The notes below the pieces were generated by a model. The model saw nothing but the letters and a program-made list of their open reading frames with translations. It was not told the origin of the DNA and ran no database searches. The position numbers and the translations under genes are program-made. From Desulfuromonas sp. (lineage in GTDB: Bacteria; Desulfobacterota; Desulfuromonadia; Desulfuromonadales; BM515), in contig PKUF01000033.1 in assembly GCA_002869635.1 (NCBI GenBank), forward strand, positions 1 through 33,776: a stretch of DNA of 33,776 nt. The letters run 5' to 3'. Numbering within the stretch: the stretch's first letter is position 1; each line of letters opens with the position of its first letter. Below are positions 19,151-29,514 of this stretch, piece after piece.

Positions 19151-20167
19151 TCAGGCTTCTTCTTGGCCCTTCTGAATAACTTTGAGATATTCAGGATCCG
19201 GGAAGTTTTCAAGTTTCATCCCCAAGGAGAGCCCCATCTCTGCGAGGATATCCTTGATTTCGTTCAGTGACTTACGACCGAAATTCTGCGTTTTGAGCAT
19301 TTCAGCCTCTGTCTTCTGAACCAACTCACCGATTAAGTGGATACTTGCATTTTTCAGGCAGTTCGCACTACGCACAGAGAGCTCGAGTTCATCAACACTG
19401 CGATAGAGATTTTCATTGATCTTCTTCGACTCTTCGCTCTGGACCTGCTCTTCGGTCTCCTGCTCTTCATCGAAGTTGATAAAAATCTGCAACTGCTCCT
19501 TGAGAATCTTCGCAGCGTAGGCGACTGCATCGTCCGGGCGGACACTACCGTCCGTGGTGACCTCGAGGTTGAGCTTATCGTAGTCAGTGATCTGACCAAC
19601 ACGTGCATTGGTCACCGTGTAGTTGACCTTTTTCACCGGTGCAAAAATCGCGTCGATAGGGATCGTGCCGACAGGCGCCTTCTCATCACGATTGCGGTCT
19701 GCGGGAACATATCCTTTCCCCATGGTGACAACCATGTCCATCTCCACATCAGCCTCTTTGGAACAGGTGGCGATATGGTGATCTGGATTCAGAACCTCAA
19801 CATGCGAGTCACAGACTATATCCCCGGCCTTGATGACCCCTGCACCTTTTTTCACGATGCGAATATTACGGGTATCCTGACCATTCAGCTTAAGAAGGAC
19901 CCCTTTGAGGTTCAAGATGATGTCTGTAACATCTTCCGTCACACCTGGGACCGTGGAGAACTCGTGAAGAACGTTCTTGATCCGAACCGAGGTAATTGCG
20001 GCCCCCTGCAGGGACGAGAGGAGCACACGCCGCAGCGAGTTACCGAGCGTCGTACCAAAACCACGTTCAAACGGCTCGGCATAAAAACGGCCATAAGTCG
20101 GACTCAAGGTTTCGGTTTCAATCTGGAGACGCTTGGGCTTGATCAGTTCTCTCCAGTTCTTATACAT
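19151..20167 (-). CDS. rpoA: RNA polymerase alpha subunit
   Basis: The 338-residue subunit dimerises to start RNA polymerase assembly. The N-terminal domain (about 1-240) has [22 protein letters not shown] and LNLKGV. An acidic linker ([16 protein letters not shown]) leads to the C-terminal domain (about 255-330), which binds UP elements and activators; the key arginine is in [10 protein letters not shown] and the helix-hairpin-helix in [14 protein letters not shown]. Located between rpsD and rplQ as in most bacteria. ATG start at 20167 with AGGAAAAG a few bases ahead. Confidence 0.98.
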   Translation of the reverse strand: MYKNWRELIKPKRLQIETETLSPTYGRFYAEPFERGFGTTLGNSLRRVLLSSLQGAAITSVRIKNVLHEFSTVPGVTEDVTDIILNLKGVLLKLNGQDTRNIRIVKKGAGVIKAGDIVCDSHVEVLNPDHHIATCSKEADVEMDMVVTMGKGYVPADRNRDEKAPVGTIPIDAIFAPVKKVNYTVTNARVGQITDYDKLNLEVTTDGSVRPDDAVAYAAKILKEQLQIFINFDEEQETEEQVQSEESKKINENLYRSVDELELSVRSANCLKNASIHLIGELVQKTEAEMLKTQNFGRKSLNEIKDILAEMGLSLGMKLENFPDPEYLKVIQKGQEEA

Positions 20168-20204
20168 TCTTTTCCTCCCTCATGAGGTAGCCAGGACGAC
20201 TCAC

Positions 20205-20834
20205 TTACTTGGAGTACAATTCGACAATGAGCTGTTCCTGGAAGACCGGTGTGGTCATCTCCTCGCGGATCGGGAGGGTCTTGACCGTTCCTTTAAAGGC
20301 GGCACGGTCGAGTTCGACCCAGGAGGGGAGCCCACGACGCATGACACCGTCAAGAGCTTCGTTCATCCGGGTCACCTGGCGACTCTTCTCGCGCAGCTCA
20401 ACGACATCCCCAACTCGCACCTGATAGGAGGGGATATTGACCTTAATGCCGTTGACCAGGAAGTGCCCCTGGCGCACTAGAAGACGAGCTTCGTTACGGG
20501 AAGTCGCAAAACCCATGCGGTAGACCATACTGTCGAGACGGCGCTCAAGCAGGACAAGAAGGTTCTCACCCGTCACGCCCTTCATACGATCTGCCTTCAC
20601 AAAGTAAGCGCGGAACTGAGCTTCAAGCAGACCGTAGGTACGCTTGACACGCTGTTTCTCACGCAACTGTGTCCCGTAATCCGAGACTTTGACACGCCCT
20701 TGACCGTGCTGGCCAGGGGCATAGTTGCGACGCTCTACTGCACACTTATCGGTGTGGCATCTGTCCCCTTTGAGGAACAGCTTCATGTTTTCCCTTCTGC
20801 ACAGACGACAGACGGGACCAGTGTATCTAGCCAA
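20205..20834 (-). CDS. rpsD: 30S ribosomal protein S4, zinc-type, TTG start
   Basis: The 209-residue protein helps nucleate 30S assembly and in many bacteria represses its own operon. The N-terminus carries the four-cysteine zinc motif (CRLC near residues 9-12 and CHTDKC further on). The central S4 RNA-binding domain includes [21 protein letters not shown]. The start codon is TTG at 20834, fixed by AAGGAGG seven bases ahead and by the conserved MARYTGP start. It follows rpsK by 24 bases. Confidence 0.97.
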   Translation of the reverse strand: MARYTGPVCRLCRRENMKLFLKGDRCHTDKCAVERRNYAPGQHGQGRVKVSDYGTQLREKQRVKRTYGLLEAQFRAYFVKADRMKGVTGENLLVLLERRLDSMVYRMGFATSRNEARLLVRQGHFLVNGIKVNIPSYQVRVGDVVELREKSRQVTRMNEALDGVMRRGLPSWVELDRAAFKGTVKTLPIREEMTTPVFQEQLIVELYSK

Positions 20835-20858
20835 GGTTCGACCTCCTTATATCTTCCG

Positions 20859-21254
20859 TTAAACTCTTCTGCGCTTGGGGGGACGGCAACCATTGTGCGG
20901 GATCGGGGTCACATCCTTGATCAGGGTGATCGAAAGACCGACACTCTGCAATGCCCGCAGCGCCGACTCACGCCCAGAACCAGGCCCTTTCACATAAACC
21001 TCGACGCTACGAAGGCCATGTTCCTGAGCCTTCTTCGCCGCATCCTCAGCCGCGACCTGAGCCGCAAACGGGGTGCTCTTACGGGAACCTTTGAACCCCT
21101 TTGCCCCGGAAGTCGACCAGGAGATAACATTCCCGGCGATGTCGGAAATGGTGACAATGGTGTTATTGAAGGTCGCCTGGATGTGCACAACACCGTTAGC
21201 GATATTCTTCTTCTCTTTTGATTTACGTACTACTCTTTTGCCTGGCTTAGCCAT
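20859..21254 (-). CDS. rpsK: 30S ribosomal protein S11
   Basis: The 131-residue protein forms part of the 30S platform near the E site. [38 protein letters not shown] and the terminal [14 protein letters not shown] are classic S11 sequences. Length matches the family (E. coli 129). ATG start with GGAGG seven bases ahead. Between rpsM and rpsD. Confidence 0.98.
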   Translation of the reverse strand: MAKPGKRVVRKSKEKKNIANGVVHIQATFNNTIVTISDIAGNVISWSTSGAKGFKGSRKSTPFAAQVAAEDAAKKAQEHGLRSVEVYVKGPGSGRESALRALQSVGLSITLIKDVTPIPHNGCRPPKRRRV

Positions 21255-21265
21255 AGCTCCTCCGA

Positions 21266-21634
21266 TTATTTCTTCTTGCCGGCGACGGTCTTACGGGGCC
21301 CCTTACGGGTACGAGCATTGGTCTTCGTCTTCTGCCCGCGTACAGGTAACCCACGCCGGTGGCGAAGGCCGCGATAGCAACCCAGATCCATCAGTCGTTT
21401 GATATTCATCGAAACTTCACGCCGCAGGTCACCCTCGACTTTCGTTTCGCGGTCGATGACCTCACGAATGCGGCCGACCTCAACTTCAGTCAGATCGTCC
21501 GTACGTGTATTAAAGTCAACCCCGGCTTTCGTCAGGATATCCTGTGATGCGGAGCGACCGATACCATAAATATAGGTCAGTGCGATCTCAATCCGCTTAT
21601 TTCTTGGTAAGTCAATACCAGCGATACGTGCCAA
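21266..21634 (-). CDS. rpsM: 30S ribosomal protein S13, TTG start
   Basis: The 122-residue protein sits in the 30S head and contacts the 50S subunit and P-site tRNA. It begins [13 protein letters not shown] with GIGRSAS and the C-terminal [23 protein letters not shown], all typical. The start codon is TTG at 21634, set by AGGAGG eight bases ahead and the conserved N-terminus. It follows rpmJ by 21 bases. Confidence 0.97.
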   Translation of the reverse strand: MARIAGIDLPRNKRIEIALTYIYGIGRSASQDILTKAGVDFNTRTDDLTEVEVGRIREVIDRETKVEGDLRREVSMNIKRLMDLGCYRGLRHRRGLPVRGQKTKTNARTRKGPRKTVAGKKK

Positions 21635-21655
21635 TGTCTGATCCTCCTGATTCCG

Positions 21656-21769
21656 TTATCCCTGTTTCTGCTTGTGCTTGGGGTTTTCACAGATGATCCG
21701 GACTATACCCTTACGCTTGATCACCTTGCACTTGTCGCAGATTGTTTTTACCGACGCACGGACTTTCAT
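21656..21769 (-). CDS. rpmJ: 50S ribosomal protein L36, zinc-type
   Basis: This 37-residue gene reads [20 protein letters not shown] at its start and ends with NPKHKQKQG. The zinc ligands C11, C14, C27 and H32 are all present, so it is the zinc-dependent form. It lies between map and rpsM, the standard place. infA, often next to it, is absent from the 62-base gap to map. Confidence 0.96.
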   Translation of the reverse strand: MKVRASVKTICDKCKVIKRKGIVRIICENPKHKQKQG

Positions 21770-21831
21770 CGCCTGTTCCTTTACGTTTTAATGCACTCGG
21801 GCAGCTGTCAACATCACCTTCATGCATGAAT

Positions 21832-22578
21832 CTAGAGCTGTGTTAAAACCTCAGGTCCATGCTCGGTGATGGCGATTGTATGTTCAAAGTGTGCTGAAAG
21901 GCGACCGTCTGCTGTGACCGCCGTCCAACCGTCTGCAAGTACTTTTACATCTGGAGAACCGGCATTGATCATCGGCTCAATGGCCAACGTCATACCAGGT
22001 TTCAACCTCGGTCCCTGTCCAGGGAGACCAAAATTGGGAATCTGCGGTGATTCATGAAGCTTTCGTCCGATACCATGCCCGACAAAATCACGAACCACAC
22101 TGAAGCCTTCATCTTCAACATACGTCTGTACCGCATGAGATATGTCCGACAGGCGATGTCCAACCTGTGCTTGAGCGATCCCCCTCCCCAGAGAGGCTGC
22201 GGTAACGGTCAAAAGACGCTCCGCATCGAGAGAGATTTCTCCGACAGGGGCAGTAAAAGCAGAATCACCGTAAAAACCTCGATGAATAACCCCAAAGTCG
22301 ACACTCAAGATATCCCCTTCTTGCAGCGGCTCATCATTCGCGAAGCCGTGAACAACCTGCTGATTCGGGGAAGAACAAATTGTATAAGGGAAACCACCGT
22401 ACCCCTTGAATGCCGGAACCACCTTGTGCTTTCGACACTCTTTTTCGGCCAAGGCATCGAGATCCCTAGTCGTCTGACCAGGTCGGATCTCTTCACGCAA
22501 ACGACCGAGAATTTCTGCGACGATCCGCCCGGCTTCGCGCATCTTTACAAGATCGCGGGCCGACTTAATCGTGATCAC
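21832..22578 (-). CDS. map: Methionine aminopeptidase, type I
   Basis: The 248-residue enzyme removes initiator methionine from new proteins. All five metal ligands are present: D94 and D105 (VDFGVIHRGFYGDSAF), H168 (VGHGIGRKLHE), E201 (AIEPM) and E232 (FEHTIAIT). The substrate-contacting HGF is at about 77-79. No N-terminal zinc-finger extension. The start is GTG at 22578, one base after the adk stop; the ribosome site is weak, so translation is likely coupled to adk. The N-terminus VITIKSARDLVKMREAG matches the family. Confidence 0.96.
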   Translation of the reverse strand: MITIKSARDLVKMREAGRIVAEILGRLREEIRPGQTTRDLDALAEKECRKHKVVPAFKGYGGFPYTICSSPNQQVVHGFANDEPLQEGDILSVDFGVIHRGFYGDSAFTAPVGEISLDAERLLTVTAASLGRGIAQAQVGHRLSDISHAVQTYVEDEGFSVVRDFVGHGIGRKLHESPQIPNFGLPGQGPRLKPGMTLAIEPMINAGSPDVKVLADGWTAVTADGRLSAHFEHTIAITEHGPEVLTQL

Positions 22579-22579
22579 A

Positions 22580-23227
22580 TCAAACCGCTTTCAGCAAATC
22601 CGATATACGGGTGCGAACCTCATCGATAGGCTTCATCCCATCGAGCTCGCGTAACAGGCCACAACCCCGATAGTAGGCAATCAAAGGTGCAGTCTGCTCA
22701 TCGTACACGGCAAGACGTTTACGAATCGTCTCTTCCTGATCATCCGCACGCTGAACCAGTGCAGCGCCACAGACGTCACAGACATCTGACTTTTTAGGCG
22801 GCTCATAGGAGACATGGTAGCCTCGACCACAACTGCCACAGGCGCGACGGCCCGCTAAACGCTCAACCAGAGCTTCCCCATCGACCGCAAGAGAGATGAC
22901 TAAGTCCAACTCCTTCTGAAGTCCGGAAAGAGTTGACTGCAGGGCGTCAGCCTGCGGAACCGTGCGAGGGAAACCATCGAGTATAAAACCCTTAGCACAA
23001 TCGTCATGCTGAAGTCGATCACGAACAATTCCGATCACCACTTCATCGGGAACCAGGCCCCCTGCATCCATAAATGCTTTAGCTTTAAGACCCATCTCGG
23101 TTCCCTCTTTGACCGCCGCCCGGAGTATGTCACCGGTGGAAATCTGAGGGATACCGTACTCATCGACCAGAGTCTTTGCCTGCGTCCCCTTACCCGCTCC
23201 CGGCGGTCCGAGAAGAATCAATTTCAT
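22580..23227 (-). CDS. adk: Adenylate kinase, zinc-LID type
   Basis: The 215-residue enzyme balances ATP, ADP and AMP. The P-loop is GPPGAGKGT (7-15); the AMP site includes STGDILRAA and GFPRT. The LID domain carries four cysteines (C130, C133, C150, C153), the zinc-binding form seen in many Gram-positive and deltaproteobacterial enzymes but not in E. coli. ATG at 23227 is preferred; a GTG directly ahead at 23230 is also possible, with GGGGG six to nine bases upstream. It follows secY by 19 bases. Confidence 0.97.
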   Translation of the reverse strand: MKLILLGPPGAGKGTQAKTLVDEYGIPQISTGDILRAAVKEGTEMGLKAKAFMDAGGLVPDEVVIGIVRDRLQHDDCAKGFILDGFPRTVPQADALQSTLSGLQKELDLVISLAVDGEALVERLAGRRACGSCGRGYHVSYEPPKKSDVCDVCGAALVQRADDQEETIRKRLAVYDEQTAPLIAYYRGCGLLRELDGMKPIDEVRTRISDLLKAV

Positions 23228-23246
23228 CACAAACTACCCCCGTATC

Positions 23247-24557
23247 TTATCCACGCCGCCCCTTGATGGTCACGCCGCGCATGAATCCTTCATAGGAACG
23301 AGAGATCAGATGTGCCTCGATCTGCGACGCCGTATCCATACCAACGCCTACTACGATCAAGAGTGACGTTCCACCAAAGTAGAAGGGAACGTTAAACTGA
23401 CCTATTAGAATGGTCGGCAAGACGCACACCGCGGAGATATAAATAGCACCGGCAAAAGTCAGCCGACTGAGCACAGTGTCTATATACTCCGCGGTCTCTT
23501 TACCTGGCCGGATACCAGGCACATATCCACCCTGCTTCTTCACATTCTCCGCAACATCAACAGGGTTGAAGGTGACAGCCGTGTAGAAGTAGCAGAAGAA
23601 GACGATAAAAGCAACATAAAAAAGATTGTACAGCCAGTGGTCCGGAGTCATCATATTCGCCAGCGACTGAACCCATGGCACATCGACAAGATTGGCGACT
23701 GTCGCAGGAAACATTATGATCGAACTTGCAAAAATCGGAGGTATAACTCCGCTCATATTGACCTTGAGGGGCAGATGACTGCTTTGGCCTCCGCTGCTGC
23801 GCATCCCGACAACACGCTTGGCGTAATGAATCGGTACCCGGCGCTGGCCGCGCTCAACAAAAATGATCGCCCATATGACCGCAATCATCGCGGTAAGGAT
23901 CAAAAGAACGACTAAGGGAGCAAGGGCTCCGGTACGCAGCAGACGGATCGAATTGACAACAGCGGCCGGAAGGTTAGCTACGATACCAGCAAAAATAATC
24001 AACGAGATCCCGTTACCGATACCACGCTCAGTGATCTGCTCACCAAGCCACATGATAAAGGCGGTACCCGCAGTCAGAGTCACGATTGTCAGCAAGATGA
24101 AGCCAATCCCCTGATTCGGAACCACCAACTCTCCTGCCGGTCCTCGCATGGTCTGCAAACCAACAGCAATCCCCGCCCCCTGAACCACCGAAAGGATCAC
24201 CGTGCCATAGCGCGTCCATTTGGTGATCGTCTTGCGTCCCTGCTCTCCCTCTTTCGCGAGACGCTCAACCGGTTCAAAGACCACGGTCAGCAACTGCAGG
24301 ATAATCGAGGCGCTGATATAGGGCATGATCCCGAGAGCAAAGACCGTCATGCGCTCAAGCGCCCCCCCGGTAAACGCACTGACGAGACCGAGCAGCGTCC
24401 CCTGCGTTCCCGAGAAGAATTTCGCCAGCACCTGGGCATCGATCCCCGGTGTCGGGACATGACATCCTACCCGATAAACAGCGAGCATCCCCAATGTAAA
24501 GAGGATGCGACGCCGTAATTCAGGAATGCTGAAGATATTCTGAATGCTTGAGATCAC
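23247..24557 (-). CDS. secY: Protein translocase subunit SecY
   Basis: The 436-residue channel protein of the Sec translocon has the expected ten membrane segments. It opens with [29 protein letters not shown], and has the plug-region [34 protein letters not shown], the ribosome/SecA-binding loop [15 protein letters not shown], and [12 protein letters not shown]. The GTG start at 24557 follows the rplO TAA with no gap, so the two are probably translationally coupled. Length fits (E. coli 443). Confidence 0.97.
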   Translation of the reverse strand: MISSIQNIFSIPELRRRILFTLGMLAVYRVGCHVPTPGIDAQVLAKFFSGTQGTLLGLVSAFTGGALERMTVFALGIMPYISASIILQLLTVVFEPVERLAKEGEQGRKTITKWTRYGTVILSVVQGAGIAVGLQTMRGPAGELVVPNQGIGFILLTIVTLTAGTAFIMWLGEQITERGIGNGISLIIFAGIVANLPAAVVNSIRLLRTGALAPLVVLLILTAMIAVIWAIIFVERGQRRVPIHYAKRVVGMRSSGGQSSHLPLKVNMSGVIPPIFASSIIMFPATVANLVDVPWVQSLANMMTPDHWLYNLFYVAFIVFFCYFYTAVTFNPVDVAENVKKQGGYVPGIRPGKETAEYIDTVLSRLTFAGAIYISAVCVLPTILIGQFNVPFYFGGTSLLIVVGVGMDTASQIEAHLISRSYEGFMRGVTIKGRRG

Positions 24558-24998
24558 TTAGAGAACCTCGGCTTTTCCGCCCGCAGCTTCAATTTTGGCC
24601 TGGGCCGACTTGCTGAACTTATGTGCCTTCACCGTCAGCGCTTTGGTCAATTCGCCGTCACCAAGAATCTTAACGCCGTCACGCAGTTCATTAACCAGTC
24701 CTGCCTGACCATAAGTCTCAAGATCAATGACAGTACCCGCCTCAAAGGTCTCGAGATCCCTGAGGTTGACCAAGGCATAAACCTTTTTATTGAGCGACTT
24801 GAAGCCGCGCTTGGGAAGACGGCGTTGAAGAGGCATCTGCCCACCTTCAAAACCAGCCTTAACTCCACCACCGGAGCGGGAGTTTTGCCCCTTGTGCCCC
24901 TTACCCGAGGTTTTTCCCGTGCCGGAGCCGGGACCACGACCAAGACGCTTTCTATTTTTTGTCGAACCGATAGCCGGTTGTAGATTACTCAGATCCAT
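24558..24998 (-). CDS. rplO: 50S ribosomal protein L15
   Basis: The 146-residue protein is a late-assembling 50S component. [20 protein letters not shown] and the glycine-rich [19 protein letters not shown] are diagnostic, with RLPKRGF further on. The start at 24998 is chosen over an upstream in-frame codon at 25028, because the longer form would overlap rpmD and lacks conservation; AAGGA is eight bases ahead of 24998. Confidence 0.96.
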   Translation of the reverse strand: MDLSNLQPAIGSTKNRKRLGRGPGSGTGKTSGKGHKGQNSRSGGGVKAGFEGGQMPLQRRLPKRGFKSLNKKVYALVNLRDLETFEAGTVIDLETYGQAGLVNELRDGVKILGDGELTKALTVKAHKFSKSAQAKIEAAGGKAEVL

Positions 24999-25017
24999 TG
25001 TATTCGTCCTTGTCGAA

Positions 25018-25197
25018 TCAGTCCTCAACGGCCACCATGTGGGCGACCTTACGGATCATGCCGCGAATTTCCGGAGTATCCGGAAGGGCGACGGTCTTGT
25101 TCAACTTGGTCAGACCGAGTCCCTTAAGCACGCGCGTAAAATACACGTCGCGCCCGATACCGCTCTTCTTCAGGGTTACTTTCACCATATCTGCCAT
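25018..25197 (-). CDS. rpmD: 50S ribosomal protein L30
   Basis: A short 59-residue gene fitting exactly between rpsE and rplO. It begins [17 protein letters not shown] and contains [13 protein letters not shown] and [12 protein letters not shown], the compact L30 fold. Length equals that of E. coli L30. GGGAGG precedes the ATG. Confidence 0.96.
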   Translation of the reverse strand: MADMVKVTLKKSGIGRDVYFTRVLKGLGLTKLNKTVALPDTPEIRGMIRKVAHMVAVED

Positions 25198-25208
25198 AAC
25201 AACCTCCC

Positions 25209-25706
25209 TTACTCCTGCTCACCGGCGGTAAGACCACGACGAGCCATGATCTCTTCGGCACTTTTGAGCTGTCCCAAGGCGTTGATCGTCGCCTTAACAA
25301 CATTATGGGGATTGTTCGAACCGATGCACTTGGAGAGGATGTCACCCACCCCCGCAACCTCAAGAACCGCACGGGTCGCACCACCGGCGATAACACCGGT
25401 ACCAGCAGAAGCCGGTTTGAGAAGTACACGGCCAGCGCCAAATTTACCAAGGACATCAAAAGGGATGGTGCGGTCCTTAAGGGGAACGCGGATGAGCGAC
25501 TTTTTCGCCTGCTCTACCCCTTTACGTATCGCCTCAGGGACCTCTTTGGCCTTGCCAAGGCCGTAGCCGACACTGCCCTGCCCGTCCCCAACAACAACCA
25601 GTGCCGAGAAACTGAAGCGGCGACCACCTTTTACGACTTTGGCGCAGCGATTGATATGAATGACACGATCAGTCAGATTGAGCTCATTGGGATCATTGCG
25701 AAGCAA
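25209..25706 (-). CDS. rpsE: 30S ribosomal protein S5, TTG start
   Basis: The 165-residue protein takes part in decoding accuracy together with S4. The N-terminal double-stranded RNA-binding domain holds [18 protein letters not shown] and [13 protein letters not shown]; the C-terminal part has [12 protein letters not shown] and the usual S5 ending. The start is TTG at 25706, five bases after GGAGG; no in-frame ATG exists near the conserved [12 protein letters not shown]. It starts 15 bases after rplR. Confidence 0.97.
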   Translation of the reverse strand: MLRNDPNELNLTDRVIHINRCAKVVKGGRRFSFSALVVVGDGQGSVGYGLGKAKEVPEAIRKGVEQAKKSLIRVPLKDRTIPFDVLGKFGAGRVLLKPASAGTGVIAGGATRAVLEVAGVGDILSKCIGSNNPHNVVKATINALGQLKSAEEIMARRGLTAGEQE

Positions 25707-25721
25707 AGGTTCCTCCTCTGG

Positions 25722-26090
25722 CTAGAAAGACAGCCCCGCCTCCCGGGCCGCGTCGGCAAGCGCCTTGACACGTCCGTGGTACAGAAAGCCGTTACGGTCA
25801 AAAACCACCTGTTTGATATTCTGTTCGAGGGCCTTCTTAGCGATGGCCTCCCCAACACACTTGGCCGCCTCGACATTCCCGGTGTAGGCGTCGCCACTGA
25901 CGACTTCCTTGCTGAGCGAAGACACGGCAGCCAGCGTCTTCCCGGTTGAATCCTCTATAATCTGAGCGTAGATATGGCGTGCGCTGCGGAAGATATTCAG
26001 ACGCGGACGCTCTTCTGTCCCCTTGACCTTCCGGCGTACCCGCACCTGACGCTTGCAACGCGCCTGACGCCTTTTTTCTGCAACACTCAC
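25722..26090 (-). CDS. rplR: 50S ribosomal protein L18, GTG start
   Basis: The 122-residue protein binds 5S rRNA with L5. Typical blocks are [33 protein letters not shown] and [27 protein letters not shown] start at 26090 with AGGAG seven bases ahead; it is the only 50S protein gene here with a non-ATG start. Confidence 0.97.
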   Translation of the reverse strand: MSVAEKRRQARCKRQVRVRRKVKGTEERPRLNIFRSARHIYAQIIEDSTGKTLAAVSSLSKEVVSGDAYTGNVEAAKCVGEAIAKKALEQNIKQVVFDRNGFLYHGRVKALADAAREAGLSF

Positions 26091-26116
26091 TGGCTCTCTC
26101 CTCGACTGAAAAAGCT

Positions 26117-26653
26117 TTATTTTTTACCGGTCTTGCCGGCTTTACGAATGATCTTTTCGTCCGCGTACTTGATCCCTTTGCCCTTGTAAGGCTCAGGCTC
26201 ACGGAATGAGCGGATCTTGGCAGCGGTAGCTCCAACAACCTCTTTGTCGATCCCTTTTACCGTGATCTTGGTCTGTTTCTCGACCTCTACGCTGATCCCT
26301 TCAGGGAGTGCGTACTCGATCGGGTGAGAATAACCAAGAGCAAGATTCAGAACCTTCCCTTTAATCTCAGCACGATAACCGACACCGTTGATCTCGAGGA
26401 TACGGGTAAAACCCTTGGTCACCCCTTCAATCATATTCGCAACCAGCGTGCGGGTCAGTCCCTGAAGGGCGTTCGCATTGCTCGCCTCACCCTGTTGAAC
26501 AAGGATTTGATCGGCTTCAACCTGAACATTTACCCCTTCGGGGAGATCCCGGGAGAGTTTACCATTGGGGCCCTGCACGTCGATCGTCAGATCTTTGAGG
26601 GCAACCTTAACTCCCGACGGGATATCAATGGGCTTTTTGCCTATGCGTGACAT
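26117..26653 (-). CDS. rplF: 50S ribosomal protein L6
   Basis: The 178-residue protein lies near the GTPase-associated centre. It begins [17 protein letters not shown], contains [16 protein letters not shown] and ends with [25 protein letters not shown], all typical of L6. Two repeated L6 domains are expected from this length. ATG start; between rpsH and rplR. Confidence 0.98.
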   Translation of the reverse strand: MSRIGKKPIDIPSGVKVALKDLTIDVQGPNGKLSRDLPEGVNVQVEADQILVQQGEASNANALQGLTRTLVANMIEGVTKGFTRILEINGVGYRAEIKGKVLNLALGYSHPIEYALPEGISVEVEKQTKITVKGIDKEVVGATAAKIRSFREPEPYKGKGIKYADEKIIRKAGKTGKK

Positions 26654-26677
26654 GGTATTGACTCCTTGTGCGTTCGC

Positions 26678-27076
26678 TTACCAGATGGTGCAGAGGACTT
26701 CTCCGCCCACCTGTGCATCACGCGCCGCATTATCGTTCATGACCCCTTTTGAAGTCGAAAGGATCGCGGCGCCTAGCCCGTTCTTCACCTTGGGGATCTC
26801 ATCCTTCCCCACATAGACACGGCGACCGGGGGTCGAAACGCGCGCAATCTCATGGATCACGTGAGCGTTGTTGCCGTCAAATTTCAGATAAACACGCAGA
26901 GTTCCCTGCTTGTCATCACTGACGGTTTTATAATTTTTGATGTAGCCAAGATCCCGGAGAACCTCGACAATTGCCACCTTGACGTTCGAGGCGGGTATAT
27001 CAACCTTCTGGTGCTTCGCCAGGCCGGCATTGCGGATGCGCGTCAGCAGGTCCGCGATCGGATCGGTCATAGCCAT
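26678..27076 (-). CDS. rpsH: 30S ribosomal protein S8
   Basis: The 132-residue protein binds 16S rRNA and in E. coli represses the spc operon. [16 protein letters not shown] near the start, [17 protein letters not shown] and the terminal [22 protein letters not shown] are diagnostic. ATG start at 27076 (MAMTDP); a second ATG two codons on is possible. AGGAG lies nine bases ahead. Confidence 0.97.
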   Translation of the reverse strand: MAMTDPIADLLTRIRNAGLAKHQKVDIPASNVKVAIVEVLRDLGYIKNYKTVSDDKQGTLRVYLKFDGNNAHVIHEIARVSTPGRRVYVGKDEIPKVKNGLGAAILSTSKGVMNDNAARDAQVGGEVLCTIW

Positions 27077-27101
27077 TGGATGCAGCTCCTCTATTTTCTC
27101 A

Positions 27102-27287
27102 TTACCAGCTTGACTTAGTCACGCCGGGAATCTTCCCTTCCGACGCAAGCTTGCGCAGACAGATCCTGCACATGTCGAATTTACGGTAATACGCCCGGGG
27201 GCGCCCGCATAGCGGGCAACGGTTATATTCTCTGACCTGGAATTTCTTCCGCCGGGCAGCCTTCAGCATCATGGACTTCTTCGCCAC
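27102..27287 (-). CDS. rpsN: 30S ribosomal protein S14, zinc-type (type Z), GTG start
   Basis: At 61 residues this is the short zinc-binding S14, not the 100-residue form of E. coli. The ligands are in CPLCGRPR and CRICLRKLA. It ends [11 protein letters not shown] as in the family. GTG at 27287, six bases after GGAGG. Between rplE and rpsH. Confidence 0.97.
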   Translation of the reverse strand: MAKKSMMLKAARRKKFQVREYNRCPLCGRPRAYYRKFDMCRICLRKLASEGKIPGVTKSSW

Positions 27288-27310
27288 TGTTATCCTCCGC
27301 GATCCGTTGT

Positions 27311-27850
27311 CTATTTTCTGAACGGCATGCCAAGGCTGGCCAGCAACGCCCGCCCCTGCTCATCAGTCTTTGCCGTGGTCACAATCGTGATATTGAGTCC
27401 CTTGATTTTGTCGATCTTCTCGAAATCGATCTCAGGGAAAATCAACTGCTCACGAATACCGAGCGTGTAGTTGCCACGACCGTCGAACGCCTTGGGGGAG
27501 ATCCCCTTGAAGTCACGAACACGCGGTAGGGCAATATTGATCAGGCGGTCCATAAATTCATAGGCACGATCACGACGCAGGGTCACCATGCAGCCGATCG
27601 GCATCCCTTCACGCAATTTAAAACTCGCAATCGACTTCTTTGCCTTGGTCACAACGGCCTTCTGACCGGTAATGTGTCCAAGCTCCTCAACGGCCGACTC
27701 GAGAACCTTGATGTTCTGAATCGCCTCGCCAAGACCCATGTTGACCACGACCTTCTCGATCCGGGGGACATCCATCACATTGTTGAGCTGCAGTTCACTC
27801 TGCAGTTTGGGAACCAGTTCAGACTGGTACATCTCTTTCAGGCGTGCCAT
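27311..27850 (-). CDS. rplE: 50S ribosomal protein L5
   Basis: The 179-residue protein binds 5S rRNA and contacts P-site tRNA; length equals E. coli L5. Diagnostic stretches are [42 protein letters not shown], and [25 protein letters not shown] start at 27850 with GGAGG ahead. Between rplX and rpsN. Confidence 0.98.
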   Translation of the reverse strand: MARLKEMYQSELVPKLQSELQLNNVMDVPRIEKVVVNMGLGEAIQNIKVLESAVEELGHITGQKAVVTKAKKSIASFKLREGMPIGCMVTLRRDRAYEFMDRLINIALPRVRDFKGISPKAFDGRGNYTLGIREQLIFPEIDFEKIDKIKGLNITIVTTAKTDEQGRALLASLGMPFRK

Positions 27851-27862
27851 GGAAATCCTCCG

Positions 27863-28192
27863 TTACTTATCCATAATCTCGTTACACTTCTTACAGTAAC
27901 GAGCCTTGCTGCCATCTTCCAGAATCCGCATCCCGGTTCGGGTCGCCTTGTTACAGGCACCGCAAACAGGCATGACATTGGAGGCGTCAAGAGCTGCTTC
28001 TTTCTCGACGATCCCACCTTCAGCCTCACCACGCCCCGGACGGACATGGCGCTTGACCATATTGAGATTTTCTACCACGAGACGACCCTTGGCAGGGAAG
28101 ACGCGGAGAACTTTACCGGTTTTACCTTTATCTTTACCGGCGATGATCATCACCATGTCATCTTTCTTGACATGAAGCTTTGTTGCCGCCAT
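27863..28192 (-). CDS. rplX: 50S ribosomal protein L24 with zinc-ribbon tail
   Basis: The 109-residue protein starts 50S assembly. The KOW motif region is DDMVMIIAGKDKGKTGKVLRV, followed by VVENLNMVKRHVRPG. The C-terminus has two Cys-x-x-Cys pairs (VCGACNKATR and YCKKCNE), forming a likely zinc ribbon present in many L24 proteins but not in E. coli. ATG start at 28192. Confidence 0.97.
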   Translation of the reverse strand: MAATKLHVKKDDMVMIIAGKDKGKTGKVLRVFPAKGRLVVENLNMVKRHVRPGRGEAEGGIVEKEAALDASNVMPVCGACNKATRTGMRILEDGSKARYCKKCNEIMDK

Positions 28193-28219
28193 TGCTTGAT
28201 ATCTCCCACTCGCAGGTAA

Positions 28220-28588
28220 TTAAAGAACTTCCGGGGCCAGGGACACAATTTTCATGAACCGGCGAGCACGAAGTTCACGAGCAACGGGCCCGAAGATACG
28301 GGTACCGACTGGCTCGCCACCAGTATTGACAACCACAGCAGAGTTTTTGTCAAAACGGATATAGGAACCGTCGGGGCGCACCACTTCTTTCGCCGTACGG
28401 ACGATTACCGCCCGCACAACATCGCCCTTTTTCACCTTGGAATTGGGAAGGGCCTCCTTGACGGAGCAGATGATGATGTCACCCAGGCCGGCGTACTTGC
28501 GCTTGGAGCCGCCAAGTACCTTGATACAACAGAGCTTCCGAGCACCGGAATTGTCTGCCACATCAAGCATCGTCTGCATCTGAATCAT
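28220..28588 (-). CDS. rplN: 50S ribosomal protein L14
   Basis: The 122-residue protein forms intersubunit contacts. It begins [19 protein letters not shown] and includes [31 protein letters not shown], which is diagnostic. ATG start at 28588, 12 bases after rpsQ, with AGGAG ahead. Between rpsQ and rplX as in the classic spc order. Confidence 0.98.
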   Translation of the reverse strand: MIQMQTMLDVADNSGARKLCCIKVLGGSKRKYAGLGDIIICSVKEALPNSKVKKGDVVRAVIVRTAKEVVRPDGSYIRFDKNSAVVVNTGGEPVGTRIFGPVARELRARRFMKIVSLAPEVL

Positions 28589-28600
28589 AGTTTGGTTCTC

Positions 28601-28867
28601 CTAGACAATAACGTGCTTTTCAAGAATTTCGCGGACTCTCCACCGCTTGTCGCGAGACAGCGGTCTGGTCTCCACGATCAGTACCTTGTCACCAGTGGCG
28701 CATGCATTCTGCTCATCATGAGCTTTGTAGGTGATGCGACGCTTGATGTATTTCTTGTAGACAGGATGTTTGACCAGCTGGTCGACCTTCACCACAACAG
28801 TCTTGTCCATCTTGTCACTTACAACGATTCCAATCCGGGTTTTCCGGTTTCCACGTTCAGTCGTCAT
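28601..28867 (-). CDS. rpsQ: 30S ribosomal protein S17
   Basis: The 88-residue OB-fold protein binds 16S rRNA early in assembly. [40 protein letters not shown] and [16 protein letters not shown] are typical. ATG start at 28867. It follows rpmC by 19 bases. Confidence 0.97.
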   Translation of the reverse strand: MTTERGNRKTRIGIVVSDKMDKTVVVKVDQLVKHPVYKKYIKRRITYKAHDEQNACATGDKVLIVETRPLSRDKRWRVREILEKHVIV

Positions 28868-28886
28868 GTTGTCCTCTCACTCGTCC

Positions 28887-29075
28887 TTAGGCCTGTTTTT
28901 CCCGGAGGACGGTCTGCACGCGGGCAATGTCCTTCTTCAACTGGGAGAGCCGGGCCGTATTCTCCAGATGCCCGGTGTGCAGCTGGAATTTGACGGAGAA
29001 CAGCTCCTGGTTCAGCTCCTGACACTTTTTCTGCAGCTCATCGATGCTGAGCCCCTTAACTTCACTTGCCTTCAT
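28887..29075 (-). CDS. rpmC: 50S ribosomal protein L29
   Basis: The 62-residue two-helix protein lies at the exit tunnel. It begins [20 protein letters not shown] and includes [26 protein letters not shown] at 29075 is preferred (GGGAGG nine bases ahead); a TTG two codons earlier (29081) is only three bases from that site. The start overlaps the end of rplP by 14 bases, suggesting coupled translation. Confidence 0.95.
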   Translation of the reverse strand: MKASEVKGLSIDELQKKCQELNQELFSVKFQLHTGHLENTARLSQLKKDIARVQTVLREKQA

Positions 29076-29490
29076 GATCAAGGTCCTCCCTGACTACAAA
29101 CTTGGTCTTCATGGGGAGTTTGTGAGCCGCCAGACGGAACGCCTCGCGGGCGGTCTCCAATTCTACACCCTGCATCTCATAGAGCACCATACCGGGGCGA
29201 ATTACAGCAACCCAGCTATCAGGAGAACCTTTCCCCTTACCCATACGAGTCTCAGCCGGCTTACGGGTCAGAGGCTTGTCAGGAAAAGCACGGATCCAGA
29301 TCTTACCACCACGCTTGATATAACGGGTCATGGCGCGACGGGCCGCCTCTATCTGACGGGAGGTTAGCCAGCCGCAAGCAGTCGCCTGCAGTCCGAAATC
29401 ACCGAAATTAAGCTCGGTCCCTCCGGAAGCGGCACCTTTCATGCGCCCCTTAAACTGTTTTCTATGTTTAACCTTCTTGGGCATTAACAT
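29062..29490 (-). CDS. rplP: 50S ribosomal protein L16
   Basis: The 142-residue protein organises the A-site side of the 50S subunit. [43 protein letters not shown] (in part) and [19 protein letters not shown] match; the arginine of RMGKGKG is the usual hydroxylation site. ATG at 29490. Its 3' end overlaps rpmC. Confidence 0.97.
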   Translation of the reverse strand: MLMPKKVKHRKQFKGRMKGAASGGTELNFGDFGLQATACGWLTSRQIEAARRAMTRYIKRGGKIWIRAFPDKPLTRKPAETRMGKGKGSPDSWVAVIRPGMVLYEMQGVELETAREAFRLAAHKLPMKTKFVVREDLDHEGK

Positions 29491-29514
29491 GACAAACGTC
29501 TCCTATACGCTCGG

